This document shows, piece after piece, positions 7,390-16,428 of a stretch of 64,000 nt of DNA (its first letter is position 1; every line of letters begins with the position of its first letter). The translations under genes and the position numbers were made by a program. Origin of the DNA: Sphingopyxis sp. PAMC25046 (lineage in GTDB: Bacteria > Pseudomonadota > Alphaproteobacteria > Sphingomonadales > Sphingomonadaceae); the NCBI RefSeq assembly GCF_004795895.1, contig NZ_CP039250.1:3348001-3412000 (forward strand). The letters are read 5' to 3'. The notes under the pieces are model-generated. The model had not been told where the DNA came from. It ran no database searches and was given only the letters and a program-made list of their open reading frames with translations.

Positions 7390-7623
7390 TCAGCTCACCG
7401 CATTCGCAGGTCGCCCGCCTTCGACAGGGAGGAGCTGCCACATATTTTCGGCTGCCTTCGTCATACGCGCGAGCAGGCTGGCGCCGTTCCAGAGCTCGAC
7501 AAAGACGCCGCTTTGCTCGTTGCGGGCGATCTGGAACGCATGGTCCGGGCTCGACGCCCGAAAGTCGACGCGCCGCGCCTCGGACGAGTCGACGTTCTTC
7601 AGGATAAGATGATAGGGATGCAC
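7390..7623 (-). CDS. Hypothetical protein, 77 residues
   Basis: A 77-residue protein beginning HPYHLILKNVDSSEARRVDF and containing DHAFQIARNEQSGVFVELWNG. This is a beta-strand/helix pattern often seen in small uncharacterised alphaproteobacterial proteins. The GTG start at 7623 is preferred because GAGGAG lies 7 bases upstream; the TTG at 7650 would add nine residues. No function is assigned. Confidence 0.55.
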   Translation of the reverse strand: MHPYHLILKNVDSSEARRVDFRASSPDHAFQIARNEQSGVFVELWNGASLLARMTKAAENMWQLLPVEGGRPANAVS

Positions 7624-8009
7624 GAGGTGCTCCTCTGGTGTCGAGAGCAAGCGCTACCAGACTCACGGCATTTATTCGATCGGCCAACCGTAACAACGGG
7701 ACTGCGGATAATGCCGGAACCACGAGAAGCCGATCTAGGGTGGGGCCGCAGTCAGTCGACGACTATAGCACAGCGCCGCCGGATTCCCTCGCCCTTTCTC
7801 GAAATCTGGCGAAATTTGCGTTCGCGAGGCTCCAAAGGCGGTTCCCACCCTCCTATTCGCCGCCTCGGTAGGGCAGCTCGCATCCTTCTCTGCAGCGCCG
7901 GGTTTCTTGAACGAACTCTTCGGCAGCAATCGGCAATGTCGCGTACGGCTTTGCTCGAAGCGATATGCGCCGCGAGCGTGAACGCCTCACGCGTGAAAAG
8001 GATTAGAGC
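7624..8009. other. Intergenic region, no gene seen
   Basis: A 386-base stretch between divergent genes. Weak frames exist on both strands but none has a ribosome-binding site or recognisable domain. It should hold promoters for both flanking genes. Confidence 0.4.
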
Positions 8010-8387
8010 ATGAGCCGCAGCATTGCCGGCTGGCAGCTACCGGAAGCCGATCGTCAGGCGCTGCTGATGCGCTTCCCTCCCCGCTATGAAAAGGTCGTCG
8101 CCGATCATGTGACGCTCCGTTACGGCACCGATTCCGGGACCGAGCTCCCGGCCGAGCATGCCGGGGTCGTCATCGGCGAGGCGGACGACGGCGCGGGTGT
8201 GCAGGCGCTCGTCGTGGCGATCGGCGGCAGAAGCGAGCGCGGCGACGGTAGCCATTTTCACCTCACCTGGTCGCTGGCCGAGCGGCGCAAGGCCAAGGAA
8301 AGCAACGACGTGATCGCCGACCATGGCTGGGAGCCGGTCGATCCGCCGGTCGCGGTCATGCTCGAACCCGCGCGCTGGAAACCCTGA
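8010..8387 (+). CDS. Hypothetical protein with two HxT-type motifs (possible 2H-phosphoesterase-like fold)
   Basis: A 125-residue protein with HVTLRYG near residue 34 and HFHLTWSL near 84. Paired His-x-Thr-like motifs about 50 residues apart are the signature of the 2H phosphoesterase superfamily, which acts on cyclic phosphates or RNA ends. The spacing is somewhat short and the second motif has an extra residue, so the assignment is tentative. It is the last gene before the conjugation cluster and is transcribed toward it. Confidence 0.6.
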   Translation: MSRSIAGWQLPEADRQALLMRFPPRYEKVVADHVTLRYGTDSGTELPAEHAGVVIGEADDGAGVQALVVAIGGRSERGDGSHFHLTWSLAERRKAKESNDVIADHGWEPVDPPVAVMLEPARWKP

Positions 8388-8520
8388 TGCAGCTCAATCT
8401 CGACTGCGACGGCGAATCCGCGTGTCGCAAAATTCAGGCGCCGAAAGACCCGCAAAACCGCACTCCGCCCCATCATCGTTCGCAGTCTCATCCCGACAGG
8501 TCACAAAAATTCTCACGCCC

Positions 8521-8745
8521 TCACCAGAGCGCGCGCGTGTCCATCCATGCAAGGACATCGGCGAGCTTGAACCGGGGCCGCGGTATCTTGCCGCGGCTCA
8601 TGTCATATTCCTTCGGAAAACCGGCCGCCCGGTCGCGCCGATAACGATCGATCGTGCGCCGCGACACGCGCGCGATGCGCGCAAAATCCTCGACGGTGAT
8701 GAACCGGTCGCCGCCGACCGGCAGGCCATTTTCCGTGCCGGCCAC
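8521..8745 (-). CDS. Helix-turn-helix regulator at the end of the trb cluster
   Basis: A 74-residue protein with an excisionase/MerR-like helix-turn-helix: ITVEDFARIARVSRRTIDRYRRD near residues 16-38, followed by a wing and FKLADVLAWMDT at the C-terminus. GTG at 8745 is chosen because it lies 4 bases after the stop of the DUF2274 gene; the long ATG frame to 8865 overlaps that gene out of frame. Small AlpA-like proteins at this position in Trb clusters probably control transfer genes or excision. Confidence 0.75.
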   Translation of the reverse strand: MAGTENGLPVGGDRFITVEDFARIARVSRRTIDRYRRDRAAGFPKEYDMSRGKIPRPRFKLADVLAWMDTRALW

Positions 8746-8749
8746 GCCG

Positions 8750-8959
8750 CTACCGCTGCGCCCGCGCAAAGGCACGGTCGCTCTCGAGGAAGGCCGCCAG
8801 CATGAACGGGATGAGTTCGCCGACCGGTTCGGCCTTCCCATAGGCCTGCTCATAGGCGGCGGCATAGGCGCCGAGCGCTTCAGCGAGTTCGGGAAGAAGC
8901 TGGATCGTCATCTTGATCGGGGTGCGATCGGGGATTTTCGGCAACTTAAGATCGGGCAT
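8750..8959 (-). CDS. DUF2274 protein of the conjugation cluster
   Basis: A 69-residue protein (MPDLKLPKIPDRTPIKMTIQ...) that matches the DUF2274 pattern, with a conserved PDRTPIK start and a C-terminal LIPFMLAAFLESDRAF. DUF2274 genes regularly follow trbI in alphaproteobacterial Trb loci; the function is unknown, and the layout resembles a ribbon-helix-helix protein. The ATG overlaps the trbI stop by ATGA, with GGAGG 5 bases upstream. Upstream ATGs at 8962 and 8971 are possible. Confidence 0.85.
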   Translation of the reverse strand: MPDLKLPKIPDRTPIKMTIQLLPELAEALGAYAAAYEQAYGKAEPVGELIPFMLAAFLESDRAFARAQR

Positions 8960-10206
8960 CATGGCCTCCATGGTACAAGGACGAGATCGCGGTGAACGAT
9001 CACGCGGAGCGGCCAACCGGGTCGGACGCGGATCGTCGGCGGGATGTCGAGGTTCCGCTGGGCGATCCGGTCGCCGGCGCGGGCACCGCCCGTCTGCGCG
9101 GACTCGCGCAGCGCCCAGACGAGTTCGCTCTCGCCGCCGCCGAAGCCGAGTTCGGTGCCGACGCCGAGCAGCGTCGCGAGCCCGACGCCCTTGAGCAAAG
9201 CCCAGCTGTGGAAATCGACCCTATCGGCGAGCCCCGCATATCCCGCCGCGTCGCTCGCGGGCGCGTTGTCGAGCGTCAGCGACGATCCGTCGGGCCAGAT
9301 GATGCGCTGCCACGCGACGAACGCGCGGCGCTGGCCGAAAGCGACATTGCTTTCGTAGCGCCCGAGAATCCGCGCGCCCTGCGGGATAAGGAGCGTGCGC
9401 CCGGTGATGCTGTCATAGACATTCTCGCTCACCTGCGCGACGACGATGCCGGGCAGGTCGCTGTCGAGCCCGGTCACCAGGTTCGCCGCGATAATGCTCC
9501 CGCTGCTGACGATCCACGGCGATGCCGGCGGCCGGATGCGGTGCGCGCTGACTTCATCGGCGGCGACGGCATGGCTGGTCGCCGGAGCGCTGCCGGGGGA
9601 GCCCGGACCCGCCTCGCCCGGCTTTTCCTCCGAGGGCGCAGCGCCGGGTCCGGCTCGGTCGGCCGCGCCGCCCCGACCGCCGAGCATCAGCACCGCCGAC
9701 TGGCGGGCCGCGGCCTGGTCGGCCAACGCCCGCTCGCGCGCAACGGCCGCCGCATCGACGGCGGGATCGACCGGCGGAAGGTCGCCCTCGCCCGCCAGCT
9801 TGCGCTGATGCTCGAGGATCGGGCGTCCGAGATCGCCGGGAAGCGGCGGCCCAAGCTTCGGGATCGCGTCATAGCTGCCCGGGGCCGCTGCAAGCACCTC
9901 GGGCGAACGGGCCCCTTTCGCTTCGAACATCTCATCGCCGCTCGCGGCAAGCTCGAACGATGCGGGCCCCAGCGCGAACCAGGCGGTGGCAGCGATCGCG
10001 AGCGCGCCGGCGCCGGCGATGCCGATGATCAACTCGCGGCGGAAACGCACAACGCGGCGTGGGCTCCCCCGCAGGACCAGGCTTTGTGGATCGACCTTGG
10101 GCGGCACCGGCGCAGGCGGAAGCGCGGCGGGATCGGGCGGCGCGGCGGCGCCCTCAGGCGCCGCCTCTTCGCCGCTATCCTGCTTCGGCACGTCGGGCGC
10201 GCTCAC
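8959..10206 (-). CDS. trbI: TrbI, VirB10-like core component of conjugative type IV secretion
   Basis: A 415-residue protein with the VirB10/TrbI layout: a short cytoplasmic proline-rich N-terminus, one membrane segment near residues 60-80 (ELIIGIAGAGALAIAATAWF), a long periplasmic linker and a C-terminal TrbI domain (GRTLLIPQGARILGRYES, LVPWRP at the end). VirB10 proteins span the envelope and open the outer-membrane channel during transfer. It overlaps trbG by four bases and DUF2274 by one ATGA, which is consistent with one transcript. The length is within the family range. Confidence 0.95.
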   Translation of the reverse strand: MSAPDVPKQDSGEEAAPEGAAAPPDPAALPPAPVPPKVDPQSLVLRGSPRRVVRFRRELIIGIAGAGALAIAATAWFALGPASFELAASGDEMFEAKGARSPEVLAAAPGSYDAIPKLGPPLPGDLGRPILEHQRKLAGEGDLPPVDPAVDAAAVARERALADQAAARQSAVLMLGGRGGAADRAGPGAAPSEEKPGEAGPGSPGSAPATSHAVAADEVSAHRIRPPASPWIVSSGSIIAANLVTGLDSDLPGIVVAQVSENVYDSITGRTLLIPQGARILGRYESNVAFGQRRAFVAWQRIIWPDGSSLTLDNAPASDAAGYAGLADRVDFHSWALLKGVGLATLLGVGTELGFGGGESELVWALRESAQTGGARAGDRIAQRNLDIPPTIRVRPGWPLRVIVHRDLVLVPWRP

Positions 10207-11027
10207 CGACCGGCTCCCGAAGAGGTACGGACAATCCGCACGACCGTCTGGCGCTTCGTCCCCTGGCGGAGCTCGGCACGGTCGAAAAGCCGGTCGACGA
10301 CATAGAAGCGCCCCCTGACGCGGTAGTTGACGAGTTCCGGACCATTGTCTTCGCCGGTCACAAACAATGGCGGCGCCTCGCCCTGCCCGAGTGTCGCCGG
10401 GAACTCGATATAGACCTGCCGCCCGTCGTCGAACGCGCGCAAGGGTCGCCAGGCGGGCTTGTCGCCGCGGATCTTGTAACCAAAGTCGAGGCCGACCGGG
10501 TCGATTGCCGGACGCGCCTCTACCGCCACGCGTGTCGTGCTCGCGGCGCGCTCGATCGCAAGCAGGCTGTCGTTCGGATAGGTCCAGGAGACCGCTGCCA
10601 TCGCCGCTCGCTGGGTACTCGCGAGCGCCATATGATAAACGCGCCGGTCGGTGGTGACGATCAGGTTCGTTGCGAGGCCGGGCGCGAGCGGCTTGATCAT
10701 GATGTGGACGCGCCGCGCCTCCCCCGCCCCGCTCGTCGTGTCGCCCACGGTCCAGCGCGCGGTGTCGCCGGCTGCGACCGCGACAAGCGTCTCACCCGGC
10801 TCGAGCGCGATGTCGGTGACATACTCGGGCGCGGTGACGAGACGATAGACCGCGCCCTCGACATAGGCATAGTTCTGGATCGCACCGCGATAATCCTGTG
10901 TGCGCGGCTCCTTGACCGCGGCAGCCGCTGCCGCGCGGACACGCTCGACCGGGCCCGGACCGGCGTTCGCGGATGTGGTCAGGACCGCGGCACCGGCAGC
11001 GGCAAGGATCAAGCAGGCGCATCTCAT
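10203..11027 (-). CDS. trbG: TrbG, VirB9-like outer-membrane core protein
   Basis: A 274-residue protein with a signal peptide (MRCACLILAAAGAAVLTTSANA) and the VirB9/TrbG domain. Characteristic segments are the N-terminal part with GETLVAVAAGDTARW and the C-terminal NYRVRGRFYVVDRLFDRAELRQG. With TrbI and the TrbH/VirB7 position it would form the outer-membrane core of the mating channel. It overlaps trbF and trbI by four bases each. Confidence 0.95.
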   Translation of the reverse strand: MRCACLILAAAGAAVLTTSANAGPGPVERVRAAAAAAVKEPRTQDYRGAIQNYAYVEGAVYRLVTAPEYVTDIALEPGETLVAVAAGDTARWTVGDTTSGAGEARRVHIMIKPLAPGLATNLIVTTDRRVYHMALASTQRAAMAAVSWTYPNDSLLAIERAASTTRVAVEARPAIDPVGLDFGYKIRGDKPAWRPLRAFDDGRQVYIEFPATLGQGEAPPLFVTGEDNGPELVNYRVRGRFYVVDRLFDRAELRQGTKRQTVVRIVRTSSGAGR

Positions 11028-11812
11028 GGCTGGGCTCCTTCGGAAATTGCGGGAACGGAAGCGATGCCGGGGACCGGCTCGTCCGGCGGCTGCAGCGGTG
11101 TAATCGCAGAGTCGCGCGATCGCTCCTCGCGCTCATATTCGCGACTCCAGTCGATCGCCTCGACATAGAGGCCGAGCGGGTTCTTGCGCAGGACATCGGC
11201 CGAACGCGGCCGCTTAACTTTGACGGTCAGCATCGCGGTCCAGCGCGAGGAGGCGGCGAGGCTACCGCGCTCATAGGCGCGTTCCTTCCATTTCACCTGC
11301 CAGGACCGCGGCGAAGCGCGCACGACGCTGGTGATTTCGACCGAGATCGAGCGCGCCCCGACCTGCGCAAAGGGATCGGAGCTGCGCGCAAACTCGTTGA
11401 GGAACAGTGCGCCGCGTTCCCCCGCGAAATCATAGGCGGCGAGCCAGTTCGCGCGCATCAGCACCGGGTCGAGGGAGATGCCTCGCACATTGGCGATGAA
11501 ACGCCCGAGCGCCCACGCAATCTGCGGGTCGGTCGGATCATAATTCTCCGTCGCGGGCGCTACGCTGCGCGCCTCGCCGAGCCGGTCGACCTCGACGACA
11601 TAGGGTGTGACGCGGCTCTGCACCGACTGCCAGACAAGGCCCGAGGCGAGCCCGCAGGACAGGAGCAACCCACCGAAGGCCATGATGCGCCAGTTCCGGG
11701 CTTGGACGCGCGCGGCGCCGATCCGCTCGTCCCACGCCTGCGCAGCGCGCTGATAGGGTGTGACCGGCTCGGGCGTCCGCCCGTAGCGCTGCACTGCTCG
11801 TTTGAATTGCAT
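11024..11812 (-). CDS. trbF: TrbF, VirB8-like inner-membrane protein
   Basis: A 262-residue protein with a cytoplasmic N-terminus (VTPYQRAAQAWDERIG), a membrane segment near residues 44-63 and a periplasmic VirB8/TrbF domain that includes TPYVVEVDRLGEA and WQVKWKERAYERGS. VirB8 proteins nucleate channel assembly. The start lies 3 bases after the trbL stop, and the end overlaps trbG by ATGA. Confidence 0.95.
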   Translation of the reverse strand: MQFKRAVQRYGRTPEPVTPYQRAAQAWDERIGAARVQARNWRIMAFGGLLLSCGLASGLVWQSVQSRVTPYVVEVDRLGEARSVAPATENYDPTDPQIAWALGRFIANVRGISLDPVLMRANWLAAYDFAGERGALFLNEFARSSDPFAQVGARSISVEITSVVRASPRSWQVKWKERAYERGSLAASSRWTAMLTVKVKRPRSADVLRKNPLGLYVEAIDWSREYEREERSRDSAITPLQPPDEPVPGIASVPAISEGAQP

Positions 11813-11815
11813 TTC

Positions 11816-13138
11816 TCAATCCTCCTTCTCGGCGATATCGGGGCTCGCGCCGCTGCCGCCGCGGCTCCCGTCGGAAATCACATGGGCGGCCGCCTGCCGC
11901 GCCGAACGGCGGCGCTGGTCGGCCTTGAGATCGGTCGCCCACGCGGGGGCGGCCGCCGGACCTGCGGCCGCCGCGTTCGATGTCTGCGAAGCCGGGCCCT
12001 TGCTCTGATTGCCGGCATTCCAGACGGCATCTCGCCCGGCCGCCGCAGCTTCGCCGATCCCGAGCGAGTTCGCCCCGCGGCGCGCGGCATGGGCGGCCGC
12101 GCCCTTGGTCGCGGTCGCGACGCCCGAGAGACCGGCGCCCACCGTCTGCGATCCCGATGTTTCCTGCCCGAGCCTGTAGGACGTCGATGCCGCGGCGCCC
12201 ATCGACGTCCCGGCGCGGACGGCGCCGAGCGCAGCACCTCCGCTGGCGCGTGCGGCCGCCATGCCCGCGCCGCCAGCGACGATCATCGTGCCCGCAGCCG
12301 CCGCGACAGTTCCGACCGCAGCGCCCGCGCCGAGCTGCGGCGCACCGGCGACGAGGCCCGATGCAATGCCAGGCCCGTAGATGCCGAGCCCGAGCAGGGC
12401 GAGAGCACCGAGCGCAAGCGACATGGCTTCCTCGACATCGGGCTCGGAGCCCGCCATCGCGGTCAGAAAATCGGGAAAGAAACCCGAGCCGATCCCGACG
12501 ATCACCCCGAGCACCATCACCTTGACGCCCGACGAGATGATGCTGCCGAGCACGCGCTCGGCAAGAAACGCGGTCCGGTTCCAGAGGGCAAAGGGCATCA
12601 GCGCGAAGCCCGCGAGGCTCGTGAGCTTGAATTCGATCAGCGTGATGAAAAGCTGGATCGCGAGAATGAAGAAGGCGAGGATCGTGAGGATCCAGGCGAT
12701 CAGCAGCACTACGATCTCGAGGAAGTTGGTGAAGAAATCGATCGGCCCGAGCAGCTCCTTGATTTGGTCGATCAGCGGATGCGCCGCCTCGAACCCCGCG
12801 CCGGCAAGCCGTCCGGGCTTAAGAAGGTCGTCCGCCGAGATCGAGCCACCGCCGGCGGTGATGCCCAGCCCCGCGAAGGAACGGAAGATGATATCGGAAA
12901 GCGCCCCAAAGTTGCCGATGATGAAAGCGAAGACGCCGACATAAAGGATCTTTTTCAGCAGCTTTGCGATGACGTCATTCTCGCCGCCCATCGCCCAGAA
13001 AAGCCCTGCGAGCGTGATGTCGATCCCGATTAATATGCTGGTAAGGAACGCGACATCGCCGCCGAGCAGCCCGAAACCGCTGTCGATGTAGCGGATGAAG
13101 GCTTCCATGAAGCGGTCGATGACATTGAGATCGTCCAT
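11816..13138 (-). CDS. trbL: TrbL, VirB6-like polytopic inner-membrane protein
   Basis: A 440-residue protein with several hydrophobic segments between residues 20 and 270 (for example LIAWILTILAFFILAIQLFI) and an alanine/glycine-rich cytoplasmic or periplasmic tail, as in TrbL/VirB6. It is required for the translocation pore. ATG 13138 (MDDLNVIDRF) is preferred over 13189 because the family starts there. No classical ribosome-binding site is visible, and the gene is separated from trbJ by two hairpins, so its translation or transcript level may be controlled separately. Confidence 0.92.
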   Translation of the reverse strand: MDDLNVIDRFMEAFIRYIDSGFGLLGGDVAFLTSILIGIDITLAGLFWAMGGENDVIAKLLKKILYVGVFAFIIGNFGALSDIIFRSFAGLGITAGGGSISADDLLKPGRLAGAGFEAAHPLIDQIKELLGPIDFFTNFLEIVVLLIAWILTILAFFILAIQLFITLIEFKLTSLAGFALMPFALWNRTAFLAERVLGSIISSGVKVMVLGVIVGIGSGFFPDFLTAMAGSEPDVEEAMSLALGALALLGLGIYGPGIASGLVAGAPQLGAGAAVGTVAAAAGTMIVAGGAGMAAARASGGAALGAVRAGTSMGAAASTSYRLGQETSGSQTVGAGLSGVATATKGAAAHAARRGANSLGIGEAAAAGRDAVWNAGNQSKGPASQTSNAAAAGPAAAPAWATDLKADQRRRSARQAAAHVISDGSRGGSGASPDIAEKED

Positions 13139-13167
13139 CGGTCGGGCTTTCGAAGGGATGAAAGGTC

Positions 13168-13202
13168 CGCGGGGTCTCGGGCGGAGCAATCGAGACCCCG
13201 CG
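13168..13202 (-). repeat. 12-bp inverted repeat between trbJ and trbL
   Basis: CGCGGGGTCTCG at 13168-13179 and its exact complement at 13191-13202, with an 11-base loop. There is no U-run after the stem on the minus strand, so it may stabilise RNA or attenuate rather than terminate fully. Confidence 0.7.
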
Positions 13203-13215
13203 GCGAACGGCGGGC

Positions 13216-13238
13216 CAAGAGAGGGGCAGACTTGCCCC
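13216..13238 (-). terminator. Short hairpin directly after trbJ
   Basis: GGGGCA/TGCCCC (13223-13228 with 13233-13238), a 4-base loop, followed on the minus strand by CTCTCTT. It is a weak intrinsic-terminator-like element between trbJ and trbL, at the place where other Trb loci carry trbK. Confidence 0.45.
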
Positions 13239-13252
13239 GCTCGTCTCGCTGG

Positions 13253-13975
13253 TCAGCGGATCGGGGTGTAGGCCTTGCCGTCCCCAAGGAAGCGGCCCAT
13301 GCGCTCGCGCGCTTCCTGCTCGCTCTGCGCGGCGCGGGCGCGGTCGAGCATGTCGGCCTCATAGGCGGCCGCCATCATCTGCTGGAGCTGCATCTGCTGC
13401 TTGGCGGCGAGCGCGAGGAGCTGATTGGTCGCCTGTTGCGCCTGCAGACTGCCCTCGGCCGCAGAACTCCGCGCTGCGACCTCGGCGAGCAACGCGGCAT
13501 CCTCCTTGACGTCGGCGGCGATCCTGGACTGGACGGCGAGCGTGCGGCGGTACGACGCCATCGCCGCCTCGAGCCGCACCTTCGCCTGCGCGACCCTCGT
13601 GGTCCGGGTTGAGCCGGAAAAGTTTTTCGGGAAGAGCGCAGACATGCGCGCGTCGAGCTGGTCGACACCGAAGTCGATGCCTTCGGCCTTTTCCATCAGC
13701 GCGTCGACGCGCGCGAGATTGTCCTTGAGCTTTTGAAGCTCGGGGAAGTCGACGCGCTTCAGATGCTTGTTCATATTCGCCAGCATCTGCGCTTCGTTCT
13801 GGAGTTGGCGAATCTGCTGGTCGATCTGCCGGAGCGTCCGCGCCGCGGTCAGCAAATTCTGCGAATAATTCGCCTGGTCGAATACCGGCATGGCCTGCGC
13901 GGGGATGACCGCCACGATCGTCGCGGGAGCGAGGGCGGCCGCAGCCAGGGCAATCATGATCGTCTTCACATTCAT
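13253..13975 (-). CDS. trbJ: TrbJ, VirB5-like conjugal transfer protein
   Basis: A 240-residue protein with a signal peptide (cleavage near AQAMPVFD) and long helical, coiled-coil-prone stretches rich in Q, A and L (RQIDQQIRQLQNEAQML; AAKQQMQLQQMMAAAYEAD), typical of the TrbJ/VirB5 pilus-tip group. It starts within the trbE stop (ATGA overlap at 13972-13975). In related loci a small trbK entry-exclusion lipoprotein gene follows; here only 114 bases with two hairpins separate it from trbL. Confidence 0.93.
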   Translation of the reverse strand: MNVKTIMIALAAAALAPATIVAVIPAQAMPVFDQANYSQNLLTAARTLRQIDQQIRQLQNEAQMLANMNKHLKRVDFPELQKLKDNLARVDALMEKAEGIDFGVDQLDARMSALFPKNFSGSTRTTRVAQAKVRLEAAMASYRRTLAVQSRIAADVKEDAALLAEVAARSSAAEGSLQAQQATNQLLALAAKQQMQLQQMMAAAYEADMLDRARAAQSEQEARERMGRFLGDGKAYTPIR

Positions 13976-16428
13976 TCTCCTTCGGGGGGCAAGAGGTCGG
14001 AGGTGGGAGAGCCGGGAAAGTCGGGGAGCAGCTCGGAAGCCCAATCGAGGCCGGCTCCGCGCAAGAAGTGCGCCGCGAAGTTGGCGTCGCCATGTTCGGC
14101 TAGGATCGCGTCGATCCGGACCTGCGTGGCGGGGTCGGACGCACCGCACAGCGCGAGCGCAATCGGCCCGAGGCCAAGCTCGAAAAGGCGGTTTCCGCGT
14201 GCCGATTGGAGATAATAGTGGCGCTTGGGCGCCGCGCGCGCGACCAACCCGACCTGCGTGTCGTTGAGCCCGAAGGCGGCATAGGCTGCGCGGCTCTGCG
14301 GCTCGACCGCGCGGTCGTTCGGAAGCAGGATACGCTGCGGGCAGCTCTCGATGATCGCGGGCGCGATGCTGCTTCCCGCGATGTCGGCGAGGCTTTGCGT
14401 CGCAAAGATCACCGCGACGTTTTTCTTGCGCAGCACTTTCAGCCACTCGCGGATGCGCGCGGCGAAGAGCGGATTGTCGAGGAATATCCAGGCCTCGTCG
14501 AGAATAAGCAGGGTCGGCCGCCCGTCGAAGCGGGCTTGGAGGCGATGGAAGAGATAGGAGAGCACCGGCTCGACGACGCTCGTCTGCCCCATCAGCGCCT
14601 CGGTCTCGAAGCATTCAAGTCCGCCGAGCGCGAGACCGTCCTCTGCCGCGTCGAGCAGCCGCCCGTGCGGACCTTCGAGCGTGAAGGGCTGGATCGCGGC
14701 TTTGAGCGCATTCGACTGGAGCAGCAGCGACAGGCCTGTGAGCGTCCGTTCGCTTGTCGGCGCGGTCGCCAGACTGCGCAGCGCCGACCAGATCGCATCC
14801 TTGACGTCGGGCGTAATCGCGACGCCCTCGTGTGCGACGAGCCCCGCGACCCAGTCGGCGGCCCAGCTCCGCTCTTGTTCGCGGTCGATGCCGCGCAGCG
14901 GCTGGAACGCGAGCGACGCCTCGTCACGCCCAAGCGCATGATGCCGTCCGCCCATCGCGAGAACCGCCGCGCGCGCCGAACAGCCTTTGTCGAAGATATA
15001 GAGCTGCGCGCCGGCATAGCGCCGGAACTGGAGCGCGATGAGCGCGAGCAGCACCGACTTCCCCGCACCCGTCGGGCCCGCGATCATCATATGCCCGACG
15101 TCGCCGACATGCGTCGACAGGCGGAACGGCGTCGAGCCGCTCGTTTCGGCATAGAAGAGCGGCGGGCCGTTGAGATGCGTATTACGTACCGGCCCTGCCC
15201 ACACCGACGACAACGGCATCAAATGCGCGAGATTGAGACTATGGACGAGCGGCTGCCGGACGTTGGCATAGACATGGCCGGGCAGCGACGAGAGCCACGC
15301 CTCGACAGCATTGACGCTCTCGCGGATCGCCGTGAATCCCAGCGAATGGAGGATGCGCTCTGCCGCGCGGAGTTTCTCGTCGACGCGCCCCCGGTCGGTA
15401 TCGGACACGGTGATCGTGGTTGTCAGATAGCCGAATGAGACATGGTCGCCGCCGAGGGCCTGCAGCGCCGCATCGGCATCGACGACCTTGTTATCGGCGT
15501 CGCTGTCAAGCAGCTGCGCCGGCTGGTTGTACATGACCTCGCGGAGCAGCGCCGAGAGCGACTTGCGTTTGTTGAACCACTGCCGCCGCATCTTCGTGAG
15601 CGCAGAAGTCGCATCGCTCTTGTCGAGCGCGATGAAGCGCGTCGTCCAGCGATAGGAAAAATCCTCGCGGTTCAGCGCGTCAAATATTCCGGGACGGCTC
15701 AGCGACGGAAAGCCGAGGATCGTCAGCGTCCGCAAATGTCGGTCACCGAGCATCGGCTCGAGCCCGCCCGTCAGCACCGTGTCGGCGAGAAAGCCGTCGA
15801 GATACATTGGCGTCTCGGGCATACGGATGCGGTGCCGATGCGGTGATACCGCCCTGTGGAGATAGGTCAGCGTTTCGTTGTCATCGAGCGCCCGGACCTC
15901 GGGCATGAAAGTCGCCATGAGATCGATCGCGCGCAGGCTCTCGGCCTCGAAGCGCGCAAGCGCCTCGCGCCAGTCGCGCGCCCCCTTCTCCGCCTCAGGC
16001 CGCTCGACCACCATTCGCCGCGCCTTGTCGGCCTGATCGGCGGCGGGCATCCAGACGAGTGTCAGATGATATAGGGTCTCGAAATGCGAATGCTCGACAT
16101 CCTCGAACGATGCCCGCCGTTCGGCATCGACGAGCCATGAAGCGGCATCGGGAAATTCGCTGTCCGGATAACCGAGCGCCGCAACGCGTTCGGCCTCGAA
16201 GAAAAGTGCCCAGCCCGTGCCGAACCGCTTCAGCATATTGTTGGCGCGCGCGCAGGCACCGACGAGCTCGACCTCGGTCGCGCTGTCGAGATCGGGCCCG
16301 CGAAACGCGATGCTCCGCTGGAAACTCCCGTCCTTGTTGAGGACGATGCCCGGCGCGACGAGCGCGGCCCATGGCAGATGATCGGCGAGCCGGTCGGTGC
16401 GGGTGCGATATTCGGAGATATTCAGCAC
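13972..16428 (-). CDS. trbE: TrbE, VirB4-family ATPase
   Basis: An 818-residue VirB4-type AAA+ ATPase that powers pilus and channel assembly at the inner membrane. The N-terminal CagE/TrbE domain begins LNISEYRTR...LVAPGIVLNKDG. Walker A is GPTGAGKS at about 451-458, Walker B LLILDEA at about 640-646, and the sensor region includes FATQSLADI. GTG 16428 is used because family members begin at LNxxEYR; the upstream frame to 16740 is antisense-like arginine-rich sequence over trbD. It overlaps trbD by 7 bases and trbJ by 4. Confidence 0.95.
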   Translation of the reverse strand: MLNISEYRTRTDRLADHLPWAALVAPGIVLNKDGSFQRSIAFRGPDLDSATEVELVGACARANNMLKRFGTGWALFFEAERVAALGYPDSEFPDAASWLVDAERRASFEDVEHSHFETLYHLTLVWMPAADQADKARRMVVERPEAEKGARDWREALARFEAESLRAIDLMATFMPEVRALDDNETLTYLHRAVSPHRHRIRMPETPMYLDGFLADTVLTGGLEPMLGDRHLRTLTILGFPSLSRPGIFDALNREDFSYRWTTRFIALDKSDATSALTKMRRQWFNKRKSLSALLREVMYNQPAQLLDSDADNKVVDADAALQALGGDHVSFGYLTTTITVSDTDRGRVDEKLRAAERILHSLGFTAIRESVNAVEAWLSSLPGHVYANVRQPLVHSLNLAHLMPLSSVWAGPVRNTHLNGPPLFYAETSGSTPFRLSTHVGDVGHMMIAGPTGAGKSVLLALIALQFRRYAGAQLYIFDKGCSARAAVLAMGGRHHALGRDEASLAFQPLRGIDREQERSWAADWVAGLVAHEGVAITPDVKDAIWSALRSLATAPTSERTLTGLSLLLQSNALKAAIQPFTLEGPHGRLLDAAEDGLALGGLECFETEALMGQTSVVEPVLSYLFHRLQARFDGRPTLLILDEAWIFLDNPLFAARIREWLKVLRKKNVAVIFATQSLADIAGSSIAPAIIESCPQRILLPNDRAVEPQSRAAYAAFGLNDTQVGLVARAAPKRHYYLQSARGNRLFELGLGPIALALCGASDPATQVRIDAILAEHGDANFAAHFLRGAGLDWASELLPDFPGSPTSDLLPPEGE

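Noticed and set aside
10973..13033. A 686-codon plus-strand frame across trbF and trbL
   Set aside because: It is antisense to genes with unmistakable TrbF and TrbL features; composition is arginine/alanine-rich, as expected of GC-rich shadow frames.
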